64,000 nt of DNA from Undaria pinnatifida. Its lineage: Eukaryota > Sar > Phaeophyceae > Laminariales > Alariaceae. Under the pieces are notes generated by a model. The model had not been told where the DNA came from. It did no database searches and saw nothing but the letters and a program-made list of their open reading frames with translations. Below, piece after piece: positions 33,545 to 44,279 of the stretch. Where the stretch lies: NCBI GenBank assembly GCA_012845835.1, contig JABAKD010000026.1, positions 9,675,699-9,739,698 of the forward strand, in the 5' to 3' direction. The translations under genes were made by a program, and so were the position numbers. Each line of letters starts with the position of its first letter. Positions within the stretch are counted from its first letter, which is position 1.

Positions 33545-33881
33545 GCCCCGGTGGTCTAGTGGTTTTACCCTCGAATACTACTAACTTACGTTAAACGTTT
33601 GGTTGTCCTTGAGTTCGACACCCACTACGATGAGATTTTACTTTATTTGCAAAAATTCAAAAAAAAAAAAAATCAACTACTGACAGCGCCTAGCAGGGGT
33701 ACATTTCGACGCGAGTCGACGAGGGAAGAAAATGCTGGATCCTCCTCGCGGTAAAAATGAAGGCACGTGCCGAAGTGGGGAGGGAGGAGGAGGGCCCGCT
33801 ATGTGACCCCGGATCTGAGTTACTACTGAGAGGGAGCGCGGGAGTGGTGCGAGGATAATAAATGGGATAAAGAAAAAAAAA
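33545..33881 (+). mobile_element. tRNA-headed SINE-like repeat, copy 3
   Basis: This is the best-preserved head: CCCCGGTGGTCTAGTGG, with A box TGGTCTAGTGG (33552-33562) and B-box-like AGTTCGACACC (33612-33622). The body is nearly identical to copy 2 and ends in an A-run (about 33872-33881). Copies 2 and 3 sit in paralogous blocks and so descend from one insertion. Copy 1 is an independent locus. Confidence 0.65.
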
Positions 33882-34628
33882 TGTTGCAAAGGTATACTAT
33901 TGCTTCCAGTAAATAATATGTTAGTCTTTAGGAAATACGCACGGCATTATTAGTAGTCGTCATGGTGAAGGCACTCCGGATAGTATGTATTGAGGGGACG
34001 CGTCCGATTTCGACAACGTGAAAGGACCCACGAAGCAAAGACAGCAGACACACATATCCCGCCTTCCCGAGAAAAAACAGAGAAGAAGCGCTACGCCAAC
34101 CTCCCGTACGAGCACAGCCACCCCCGCACCTATCTTACTTAGACAACGCCGCCGCAACGAGAGATGGCCCTCCTCTTCTTCGTTTTCCTCCTCGCCCGCG
34201 ACCACGCAGACCAACCAATGCGACAGCCTCCACGTAACAAACAAAGCAATCTTCTTCCAAAACCTCGCCAACTGAAATGGCCCCATGTCGACGTTTGATG
34301 CAAACCTACGTTGCATCCTGTGTCGACTTCGAACCTCCATTGCCACGCGGACAGCAGTGCAGTCTCTTCATTAATGCCAAGGCCTCTTTCGTTTCGCCTA
34401 GGTGCGGCGAAGGTTTTCAGTACTCTTTTCGGTGTTTTTGTTTGATTGACGCCAACTTTTACTTGACGGCGCATTTAACAGTGTGTTCCGCCATCCGTGC
34501 ATTCTTTGTTGTATAATATTGCGTTTTTCTTCTGTCAAAGTATGACACAATCCCATGTTCGTATTAAACTCTTGGCATTACTTTAAAGTTCAATGCATGC
34601 CAAATCGGACAGCTGCACCTTAAGTTGT
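33882..34628. repeat. Large duplicated block, copy 2, distal part
   Basis: Collinear with 8832-9605. Long open frames differ in phase from those of copy 1, which argues against a gene. Confidence 0.6.
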
Positions 34629-34685
34629 CGAAATGCTGCCCTGCCCTACCCGAAACATGGGCGCCGGCGAATGCCGGCGCCCATG
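34629..34685 (+). repeat. Hairpin element, best-preserved copy
   Basis: The lead GAAATGCTGCCCTGCCCTAC is followed by a perfect 13 bp stem, CATGGGCGCCGGC (34656-34668) and GCCGGCGCCCATG (34673-34685), with loop GAAT. Repeat A begins immediately after it, as at 9679. Confidence 0.8.
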
Positions 34686-35472
34686 AAAGTACACTCCTGC
34701 TGTGAGATCGAAGATTACGTCGAAACTCATCTTTGCAAGCTGTGTGTGATCCTTCGATCACGCGTATCACGCATATATGTAGGGGCTTGCTATTAAACTC
34801 GTGGTGCTAGGTCTAGGCGTTCGTGCGGGTGGTGGGGAAGGAGGGGGCGTTGGGGGGGGTTGGGGGGGGGGGGTTATTAAAAGCTAGGTCATGGATGGCT
34901 AGAAAGATGATGACGTGATATCAATTGCGTAGAAGTATTTATTGCTGTGGCCGATTTCGATTGTAGGTGGGGCGTTTAAACAAAACAGCGGGGAAAAAAA
35001 AGAAAAAAAGGGGGGAGGGGGTGGGCGGCGGAAATGAATTGGAGCTACGGTGTGGACATCTGAATAGATAATGAGGTGATATCAGCTGGCTGGTAGTGTT
35101 TATTATTCTGGCAGATATTGATTTTAGGTGGGGCGTTTGAACATGAGGGATCGGGGCGGGGGGGCGGGCGGGACACTTCAATATGCGCGCGGAAACTATA
35201 AATTCTTAGAGGGGACAAATCTGCCGGTTGTAGGAAGAAGACAAGGTGGGGCGTTCGAACAAAAAAAGGGCGGGAAAAAAGTGGGGAGGGGGCGGGTGGG
35301 GGAAGCGGAAATGAATTGGAGCTACAGCATGGAAGGCTAGAAAGATAATGAGGTGATATCAGCTGGTTGGTAGTGTTTACTACTCTGGCAGATATTGATT
35401 TTAGGTGGGGCGTTTGAACATGAGGGATCGGGGGGGGGGTACATTATACGATCATTATTTTTGGCGGGGATT
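34686..35472 (+). repeat. Partial repeat A and G-rich block with three internal units
   Basis: The first ~100 bp of repeat A lead into G-runs (34840-34875). Three units then follow, each with ATGGATGG/ATGGAAGGCTAGAAAGAT, GATATCA, AGTGTTTATT and AGGTGGGGCGTTT (ends near 34980, 35137 and 35416). Copies 1 and 2 of the block have one such unit each. Confidence 0.7.
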
Positions 35473-36145
35473 TGGTCAGGAGTTTTTATTCGTCTCGGCC
35501 TCAGTTTGCGATTCGTGAAACTGGAATTCTCGGTCAAACAGGTTCGTTCGCGCACCGTCCTCGGAGGGCGGCTCAAACGCTCCTTGCCCTGCCGTATCCG
35601 TTCCACACCTCGACGTGAACGCGGACGGATGCCGAGCGAGACAAGCGAGAAGTTGTAAAAATATCGCCTGTCGAGGAGGAATTCCTGAGAGTTTTGTCGT
35701 ATCTTCACGTCTGCATGCAGCGCCTGGATGATTTAAAAAATCAGCATCATTTCCAAGCGGTAGTTAGTTGCTATTATAATGTTTTGAAATTTGCGGTGGC
35801 ATACTCTCGAGCGTTTCTTTTGATTGACGTCTGCAGGGTTTGAACGAATGAAACATGTAAAAGTCTTCGGGGGGCGGCTCCAACCCGTAAAAGTCTTCGG
35901 GAGGCGGCCCCAACGCCCCTTGCCCTTCCCTATCCGTTGGGCACCTCGACGCAAACGCGGATGGATGCTGAGCGAGACAAGGGAGAAGTTGCAAAATATT
36001 GTATTTTAATGAGGTAATCTTGCGATTTCATGTGTATTTTAACGTCTGCAGCGTCTGGACAATTACCAAAAATAGCATCATTTCCAAACGCTAGGTAGTT
36101 GTTAAAGTCTTGAATTTTGCTGTGATATTCTCTCGAGCGTTTTTG
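35473..36145 (+). repeat. Dispersed repeat B, copies 6 and 7
   Basis: Copy 6 (35473-35820) is a long-form B. Copy 7 (35859-36145) lacks the 5' third. At its start a 32 bp stretch containing AAAGTCTTCGGGGGGCGGC is tandemly duplicated. Both end with the CATACTCTCGAGCG or ATTCTCTCGAGCG extension. Confidence 0.65.
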
Positions 36146-36149
36146 TTTC

Positions 36150-36333
36150 GCCGGACGTTTGCGGGGCTTGAGCGCGTGCTATAATACTAGTAGTAGATCG
36201 CTCATATTCGTCTTTTTATGTTATTGCGTTTGGTGCTGTTGAAGTGTTTCTCATTTTGAGCGTGCTTGGTCTGCACGTCAACCTGATATAAGCTCGAAAT
36301 CGTTATTTTGCGTGACCATAGGCTATGTTTTAA
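36150..36333 (+). repeat. Repeat R fragment (interrupted copy, left piece)
   Basis: Matches R at about 3670-3800 (GAGCGTGCTTGGTCTGCACG). The R homology stops where the TIR element begins and resumes only at 37860. Confidence 0.6.
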
Positions 36334-37060
36334 ACAGTCGGGTTTGTCGGTCGAAAACGGCCAAACCGGGCTTTCTTGTACAGTCGAATTATGGCTTTTT
36401 TGACCCAACTTTGTTCGGCTGACTTTTCCAACTGGGCGATCCAGTCGACAGGATCTGTTAGTCGAAAAACCCAGTCAACAAAAATGTCACACGTTCATTT
36501 TGAACCCATCGCATCGCTCATCCCACCACAAAATACACACCCACACGTTCACACACCCATGTACCAGGTACCACACAGCAGTATCATACAACGACGCTGC
36601 CTTGGCTATCAATGCTGTTGCTTCTCTCCGCAAGTCAGCGTGGCGCACTCCTAGCTCCGCTCGCCAGGAGCGTGTATCACACGATAGCAGTTGCGCGCGT
36701 TATCGATGCCATCGTGCCAACAACGGCTACGTCTTCTGTAGCTTTGGCGGCTCTTGGCTGAGTGCAATGCCACGAACGTAGCTTTGGCGGTTTTCAACTA
36801 AGCCCAACGACACTAACCCGCTTGGATAAAGGTCCGTCGAGCGTGAAGCACGGGTTGCTCGCAAAGAACGCGCGAAGCGCAGAGCTGCCAACCGATTTTC
36901 GACTGCCATAAAGCAGTACTCCCTCACACCAACCACCTCTAGGAAGAGCATTGAAACTATAAAATCGACTCGACTGACGATAAGAAGAAGGACCAGAAGA
37001 ATCCACTAAAAACACAGTCCAGTCGAATAGGGCTGTTTTCGACTGGCGGAATCCGGCTGT
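36334..37060. mobile_element. ~727 bp TIR element with repeated CAGTCGAAAA motifs
   Basis: The left end ACAGTCGGGTTTGTCGGTCG is mirrored by the right end, whose reverse complement reads ACAGCCGGATTCCGCCAGTC. Both continue into GAAAAC(G/A)GCC, giving ~30 bp imperfect terminal inverted repeats. TAA lies at 36331-36333, and GTAA follows the right end, compatible with a 3 bp TAA target duplication. CAGTCGA-type motifs recur in both orientations near both ends. No transposase is encoded. A TAA/TTA target would fit a PIF/Harbinger-type non-autonomous element, but this is tentative. Confidence 0.55.
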
Positions 37061-37140
37061 GTAAGAAATGGACCTATTACGTAATTGACGTCTGCAAGGA
37101 GGAGCAGTGAAGAATTTGTATAACTTCGGGTGAATACGCG
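37061..37140. other. Short spacer between two mobile elements
   Basis: No feature is visible. Confidence 0.3.
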
Positions 37141-37512
37141 TGTTATAAGGCTTAGTTTGGGTAAGCTATTGGTTAACCTTTTGCAAGTGGTCAAACGGAT
37201 TAATACCCCACTAAATTCCTTAACAAATGACGTCGTCGACAGACCATGGGTTTTTGGGTCGTAGGTTCGATCCTCACCATCCACAATAATAAACTTTTCA
37301 GATTTTCCCCATGTCGAACTTGAAAAATACTATCCCTGGTACCCCAGAAAATGAGACGGCTTGGATATGGACGGAGGTCCGCCGTATATCTGGCCGACCT
37401 GCTATCCCGCTGTTTCAGGGGGGGAGAGTGTCATAAGGCTTAGCTGGGTAAGCTATTGGTTAACCCTTTGCAAGTGGTCAAACGGACTAATACCCCACTA
37501 ATAACCTTAACA
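37141..37512 (+). mobile_element. Miniature LTR element (TRIM-like), 372 bp
   Basis: Two direct repeats, 37141-37225 (85 bp) and 37429-37512 (84 bp), start TGTTATAAGG or TGTCATAAGG and both end CCTTAACA, so each has 5'-TG...CA-3' ends with short TGTTA/TAACA inversions. They enclose 203 bp with no coding capacity. A polypurine tract AGGGGGGGAGAG (37417-37428) abuts the right repeat, as in LTR retrotransposons. Near the left, GGTTCGATCC (37264-37273) lies in a tRNA T-arm-like context ending CCATCCA. No target duplication is recognisable. This matches the definition of terminal-repeat retrotransposons in miniature, which depend on an autonomous partner. Confidence 0.85.
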
Positions 37513-37859
37513 CGCTCCTAAAAAAAAAATATCTGATAAAAACATTAATTGGGTACGCGCCAACAACAACGTGCAACAACGATGGACAACCTACGGAAAG
37601 AAAAAAACAAATAACGCGCGAGTGATGATGTGCTTTTTGTACACGTATAGACTATACTACGAATTTTGCGAAAGGTTCCCTACCGGCGGGAACGAAGGCG
37701 GGGATACAACTTCATTTAGGATGTAAAAATCTAGATGGGCACCCTTCATAAACAAAAGAAAAAATCCCTAGATAACGTGCATGATGCAAACGACCAGCCG
37801 AATTGCGACTGCGTGAACAATTGCGAGCTTAGCTAGTACGCTTTGACTCAATAGCCGAA
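37513..37859. other. Unassigned A-rich DNA
   Basis: No gene and no repeat shared with other blocks were recognised. Confidence 0.3.
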
Positions 37860-38415
37860 CGTCTTTTGCGCAACCTATTATATGCAAGTGGCTATAACGT
37901 GATGGGAAAAATAAAACAAGTGAAGTCTATTTCTGCTGCCGTAATAATACGATACCCAAACATGTTGCACCTATCGACTCGCTCTGGATTGACTGCTGTA
38001 TTATGCAATTGGTCCATGTACAACTTCTCTAATCACACGCAGCGGACATGGTCAGTGAACTTGCTGACCCCGGGATGCTTGACTGAATAAAACTGTCTTA
38101 AAAAACGCACTCGACACGTTTCGTCGCCAGACTAAATGGTCATTCGGCGTGTGCTCGGATATATCCGATCGAAATCTGATGAATGAAGCTCGGAATCGGA
38201 TTCACTTAGAAAACGGTAGCTATGAATAGTAGGGTGTTGCTATGATTGTTGTCTATATACAACTCTTGGCATTACCTTACATACTGTACGCGCAGACTAT
38301 GATTGTGTGGTGACTTTTTTTACTATACCAAGTAAGTATTGAATCGAACAATTCGAAGTGCTGCCCTGCCCTACCCGAAGCATGGGTGCCATCCTACGCC
38401 GGCACCCATGCGGAG
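37860..38415 (+). repeat. Repeat R fragment (interrupted copy, right piece) with hairpin element
   Basis: Matches the 3' part of R (about 4960-5235). It ends in a hairpin element with a perfect 10 bp stem, CATGGGTGCC (38381-38390) and GGCACCCATG (38401-38410). Confidence 0.65.
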
Positions 38416-40255
38416 CTTTTGTAGTCCATGATTATTCGACCATTATTATGCCAGTGAGTCAAATACGCACTGTATTGGCCTAGTTTCACGCTTTTTTCCA
38501 TGGTTGATGTTATTATTCTCGAGTCGAGCCAGTCTCAGTTCGACATATTTTGATGTTGTATTCTTTGGACACCCCGTTTTTGTTTGAAATTAAGCATGCA
38601 TATAACCGGGGGGGGGGGGGTGAATCCTGCATACGAATGGCTCTAACTCGTCCATTTACATCGCGTTTTGTGCTGCTGTCGCTGTTCAAGCAAGTAATTC
38701 CCATCGTCATTTTGAGCGTGCTTGGTCGGCACGCCAACCTGAGGTAGGCTCTAGATCGCTATTTTGTGCGACCTTTAACATGCCAAAACCTCGTTGAACT
38801 GCGTTCGTAATGCGATGTATGCCGTATGCGAGAGGTATGCGAGAAAACCCGAGTCGGTTGAGATGGTTGTGAGCCTATTGGGTCAAAGCCTACCAGCCAA
38901 TCACCAGAAATAAGCCAATGGAGTCAGGGTTGACACGCCGTGCGGGGAGGTATCGACCCGGGAGATCATCGCTATAGCTCCCGCGTTGTTGGAGCTGTAG
39001 AGATTCGGAGGATTTCTGAAACGGGGATGGGGCCCTATCTCCCCCGTGTGCGACCAGACTGCCCCCCATCGGTTGGTGGGCCTCTATCATCCTCCTAGGG
39101 TGAGGGGCTTGAACCAATCAGCGATTCTGGCCAATGGAACTGGGGTTTCCACACCGTGAAAGGCAGTGTCGACCCGAGAGAACTTGATTTTTTTCTCCCG
39201 TTCGTCTAATGTTTAAATACATGGATTGAGCCCTGGACCGGGGGTGGGACCCTATCGTCCCCCGGTGGAGCTAGCTCTCTATAATATACGAACCCCAGCG
39301 AATCAGAGATCGGCCGGTCGATGGCATTGGGGATTTCCACACTGTGCGGGGAGGTATCAATCCTGGTGATATATCGGTATTCGTTCCCGGGTTATCGGAA
39401 TTGTATTTATGTGATTGGTTTATGATTCTGGGAATGTACCCTATCGTCCCCCGATGACGTTTACATTTTGTACGATCCCCGGTCAATGAGCGACCTGCAA
39501 TCAGAATAAAAGGCCAAACCAGGTAATATACGTGAATATTTTCGTCTTAAACTCCATCTAGCCTGCAACTCTTAACTAACAAATTCTTAGTTCAGTGCTA
39601 TCGCGTACTACAAATATTCCATCGACCAGACGAGAGCGGTCTACAGCAACAAGGTATATATTAGCATTCGAGAAATTGAGTGACGAAGGCAGCGACACCG
39701 TGTTGCACGCCTAGAACACCGCCAGCAAGTCTCTTTACAATCGCTATAAACACGCAGAAACACAGTCGGTCTGCGAGCCCCGGATCTAGATCTGATGGTA
39801 TCATGCATGTAGCAGAAGAAGCCGGCTTAGTGCGCGTCTGTCAGTGGCTACGTAGAGAACATGCAGCAAACATTTGGCCCTCTCTATGCTGGCCCTCGAT
39901 GCTTGATTGAGTCGAAACGTCAAGAAACGCGCTCGAGACGTCTCTTCGTGGCCAGACTAGAGTGTCAGTCTGCGTGGGCTCGGATTATCCGATGGAAAAA
40001 TATATGATAAAGCTCAGAATCGGATTCACGCAAGAAATGGAAAAACGGAGGAAACGACAGAAGAAGTAAGTAGTCGACTGTTAGTTAAATCAATCTCTTG
40101 GCATTACCTTACGTTCTACACGCGTAGGCTATGTGTTGTGTGGTAACGGTTTATATTCTTTATCGAGTATTGATTCGAACAAGTCGAAGTGCTGCCCTGC
40201 GCGACCCGGAGCATGGGTGCCGGCGAATGCCGGCACTCCTGCGGAGTTCTTGTAA
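38416..40255 (+). repeat. Long dispersed repeat R, copy 3
   Basis: Directly follows the previous R copy head to tail. It contains the internal trimer, with units starting near 38918, 39133 and 39315. It also has the ankyrin-like remnant (39680-39910) and a hairpin element (arms 40212-40224 and 40229-40241, two mismatches). It lacks the first ~370 bp of full-length R. Confidence 0.75.
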
Positions 40256-41360
40256 AATAGGTGAAAACCCCGGGTGAACTGATGTCCGTCGAGGAACACT
40301 GGGGTGTCTGGGGTAGCACCGCGGGATCCGAGACCTTGCGCAGTCCTGCTGCGAACCCGGCACAGTGGCCGTTGTCATCCGATACATGAGCCGTAAAGCG
40401 CGTAGAAGCGAGTGAGGAGGTGGACGTATGTGGCCTGACCTGCCGGCGGCATTACCACCGCGTTGCTTTGTTTTTCGCGCTCGGATACAGGCGAAGCTGG
40501 AATAATGAAGACCGGAAAAGGAGGGGTGGCCCTCCGACCCTCGTAGGATGAACGGAAAGAGTTCGGCGGGAATCGCGGTTCCCAACGTGGTTCCGGGCCA
40601 AGAGGCAGGATACGATTTGTCCATAATCGGTAAGAGTGGGAGTGTAGTAGGTAGTCCTATCTCCGGAGCGAGCGCAAGTAATGACCCAGCCGCCCAAATC
40701 CACCCAGCCAACATAATACCACCGTTTGCGCAAGCGCCGCCGCTTCTTGCAGTCGAGAAATGAGCGGGATAGGCCGTCCTGACTGTGCACAGACGCGGGA
40801 TAAGCTACCAAAGCAATCACCCGCTCGTAGCAACGAAAACGCGTTGAGCTTATTGGAGATCCCAACATGAGCCACTGTCTCACGCCAACGGGGTCATGAG
40901 CGGGCTGGCGTCAATTGATCCAATGGAGTCAGAGATATCCCCCACCGGTACCATGTTTAGAGCCCGGGGATGTTTTAATACAGAAGCGACATCTGGCCCA
41001 CCTAGAAAATATCGCGTATGTTTCACGCCGACAGTGGCAAACCATACAGTGAGCGGTAACGGTCACGGTAGTGGTGGCAACGCCGGGTGCGAGGTACAGC
41101 AATCACAAGTGAAAAACGCAAAATTGAGGCGAACAGTAGTATGGCACGAAAAATAAATTGGGGTTTCTGTCGAGGAGGCGGCGTTTTTAGGAGGAAGTTT
41201 TAATCTGCAGCCCAGGTCACAAGTAATTGAGATATGTTCTCGTATAGCGTAGCCGAAGACCGTCATAAGTCTATGACGACCAGATCGTTGCAGGCACCTA
41301 TATCAGTGGCAAGAGAGGAGCAGCGCCAGAAGCAAGCTGTAGTCAAAATGAGGAGACCTA
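40256..41360. other. Unassigned DNA upstream of the satellite array
   Basis: Repeat homology stops sharply at 40255. Frames of 70-184 codons occur on both strands (for example plus 40548-40763, minus 40160-40714), but none shows a domain. By position this could hold the lost gag end of retroelement 2. I see no zinc knuckle. Confidence 0.35.
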
Positions 41361-42500
41361 AAACCCCTCAACAGCAGCAGTGTAGTATTAAGTTGGCACG
41401 GCAGCCGAAGATGATTTAATGCAAATAGCAGTGTAGTGCTTGCATGCAAATAGCGGTGTGGTGCTGGGATGCAAATGGCAGCCCAATCTCGAAGCCGCGT
41501 ACAGCAGTATTGCAATAGAAAAGGAAGGCAGACTTAGGTGGGGCGTAATCCAGAGAGGGAGATCTACAACCCCTCAACATCAGCAGCGTATTGTCATGTT
41601 GGCACGGCAGCCGAACAGTGCTTGGATGCAAATAGCAGTGTAGTGCTTGGATGCAATTAGCTGCGCAACCTTAGAACCATTTAGAGGTCTACTGCGGTAT
41701 TGCAATAGGCAGGAAGGCAGAGTTCCATGTGGTGTAGTGGAGAGAAAGAGACTTAAAACCCCTCAACACCAGTACAGTGTAGTGTTAGGTTGGCACGGCA
41801 GCCGAACAGTGCTTAGATGCAAATTGCAGCCCAATCTCAAAGCTGCGTACAGCAGTAATGCACTAGGAAGAAATACAGAGTCCTGTGGGGTTAGGTCGAG
41901 TAAAGAAGGAGACCTAAAACCCTACAACAACAGCAGCAGTGTAGTGATAGCTTTGCACGGAAGCAAAACAGAGTTCGGATGCAAACAGCAGTGTAGTGCT
42001 TGGATGCCAATAGCAGCGCAACTTCAATGCCGCGTACAGTTTTGCAATAGGAAGAAAGGCAGAGTTCTGCGGGGTGTAGTCGAGAGAAGGAGACGTAGAA
42101 CCACTCATCAGCAGCAGTGTATTGTTTAGTTGGCACGGCAGCCGAACAGTGCTTGGTTGCAAATAACGAATAACAGTGTAGTGTTTGGATGCAAATAGCA
42201 TCGCAAACCTCAAAACAACGTACAGCAGTATTGGAATAAGAAAGACGGCAGAGTTCTGTGGGATGTAGTCGAGAACAAGAGACCCACAATACCTCAACAG
42301 CACCAGTGGCAGTGTTAGGTTGGCACGGCAGCCGAACAGTGCTTGGATGCAAACAGCAGTGTGGGGGGGGGCGACGCGCCCCTATACGCCCCTCCCCCCC
42401 CGTGCCCTCGTCAGTGTGCCTCGCAAAGTGGCCCACCAGTGTTACGTTGGCACGGCAGCCGAACGGTGCTTGGATGCAAAACACTGTGTCGGGGGGGCCC
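41361..42500 (+). repeat. Satellite array of ~160-210 bp units upstream of retroelement 2
   Basis: Units start at an AACCCCTCAACA-type motif at about 41361, 41569, 41758, 41919, 42101 and 42290. Each contains TTGGCACGGCAGCCGAACAG, then one or two copies of a TGCTTGGATGCAAATAGCAG sub-motif, then GCGTACAGCAGTATTGCAAT. The last unit is interrupted by G- and C-runs (42362-42400, 42490-42522). Confidence 0.85.
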
Positions 42501-42519
42501 CCCCACGCCCCCCCCACCC

Positions 42520-42600
42520 CGAGCCCTCGTCAGTGTGCGTTGGAAGGGTCCAAACAGTGTGCGTTGGAATTCTCCCCAACAGTGTGCGTTGGAATTATAA
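42520..42600 (+). repeat. Short tandem CAGTGTGCGTTGGAA units
   Basis: Three close copies of CAGTGTGCGTTGGAA at ~25-30 bp spacing follow the satellite array. Confidence 0.75.
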
Positions 42601-42834
42601 GTAGTGGATGTTTTACAATATGTACCCGTAGACTAGATGCCGACCATATTTGCTTGAGATGAATTTGTTGATGTGTCCAACACGACCTCAAATACACTGA
42701 GCACTAAGAGTAGTAGTCATCTTCAGAGTGGAGATGTTTCGCACACGCCGGGTATGTTCGACAGCATACATGCACTCGAGCCCACGCACAACTAGCGAAA
42801 TAACATTCACCCCGCTGTACTTCCGCTGTGTCAG

Positions 42835-43467
42835 GTGGACATCGCGAACGGAGAGCGGGTGGAAAACCTGCCGCAGTTCACTCGAGCGGTCGGCCGGAGA
42901 GTAACATTTGACAGGCATCACCACACGGCTCGCACGCCAATTTTGGGGGAATCCAAAACAATGCGCACGCATACTTGCACGCTACTACTGGACACCGGGA
43001 CCCCGTCCCCACTCATGCAAAGCAAGGTAGGGGAACGTGTGCTGTCGTGCGGGTCTGCGCTGCAGAATGGGTAGTCAAAGGCACCAGAAAGGAAACGGGG
43101 GGGGAGTTCATAGTGTCCCACTGATCACAGCTAGAAGGGTACGGTTAAACATGCAAATGAGGGGTGAAGAGGGAAGCGTCTCTGGAGAGGATCAGCGACT
43201 ATTTGTTTGGCGGTGCACGCGCACGTAGTACCACACGACGCCAAAACGCACGCGATATTACTAGGGCGTGACGGATGGGCGGTTTTCCTGATACGAAAGT
43301 ACGTTGACACCAACGAACGAAACGGTGATAATATTTACCGCGCGCGAAGAAGGGACTGCCGAAAATACTCAATGCGAGCTTGGGTTAACAATGCAGTGGG
43401 GCTGGTAGAATCAAACAGTAACACAGCTGTTGTCGCCGTTTTGCGGAAAGCGGAGCACAATACCTAA
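42835..43467 (+). pseudogene. Protease fragments of retroelement 2
   Basis: The first frame (42835-43074) contains LLLDTGTPS, with the DTG active-site triad of retropepsins at 42991-42999. A second frame (43207-43467) contains ILLGRDGWAVFLIRKYVD, matching the conserved hydrophobic-GRD strand near the C-terminus of retropepsins. Stops and a frame change lie between. The enzyme would process the polyprotein as a dimer. Confidence 0.7.
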
Positions 43468-43469
43468 CG

Positions 43470-44240
43470 CCGCGTCACAGGTTTAAGTCGGCATCGCTAA
43501 TACAGACGGCACGACAGAGGCGGGCGAGATGTGTTACTTGCTATCCAACAAAGGTTGGTTTCCTCGGGAAGCAGTCGGAGAGGTTGGAATCTTAGAAATT
43601 CCGTTCAGACATACGGGATATCAACCATATTTGATGCTTTCAGGCAAACCTCAGAACAGGGGGCGCGCCCCTTATAACAAGTGACCTAGCAAAAGCACAG
43701 TTTACTGCCACCCCTCCAGACACGGTTAGTGCGGTAAACGCCGTAAATACCGCCCCTGAAGAACCTTGCGAACCCCCTCAAAAGGTCTAGCAACCTTAGA
43801 CGAAAGCAACGCGCAGCGTTTATACGGCTGTGGAAGCTGGTGCCACCACACTTTTGCACGCAGTTCAATTCAATTTCGAGAGAGCATTAGATACGGAGAC
43901 CGATATTGACACTGTCGGAGACTTGCGGTGTAAAAAACGCGTGCTACAACAGAGGTGCACCACATTTTTTATGAAGCTCTTTAAGTTGGGAACCAAAGAT
44001 CTCTCCCAACAAAATACAGAGGCGAAAACAAGAAAAAATGTCACTGTATGAGAAATCCCATGGCCTGGGCACACATCGAGAATCGTGTAAAACAATTGCC
44101 TTTTTCCGACGATTGTGGGTTAGGAAGCGCCCCGTCATTCAAAAACAATTTAATAAGAAAGGTATTGCCTCCACCGTAGAAAGAGTCATTACCAGGATCG
44201 ATGTTCACATCACAGCGCAGACCTAGACCACGTCGCAGTG
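43470..44240 (+). pseudogene. Linker between protease and reverse transcriptase fragments
   Basis: By position it belongs to retroelement 2, but no motif is readable. Frames are short and change phase. Confidence 0.4.
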
Positions 44241-44279
44241 GATCTACTCCGTATTATCCCGAAGAGCGATGCATGACCC

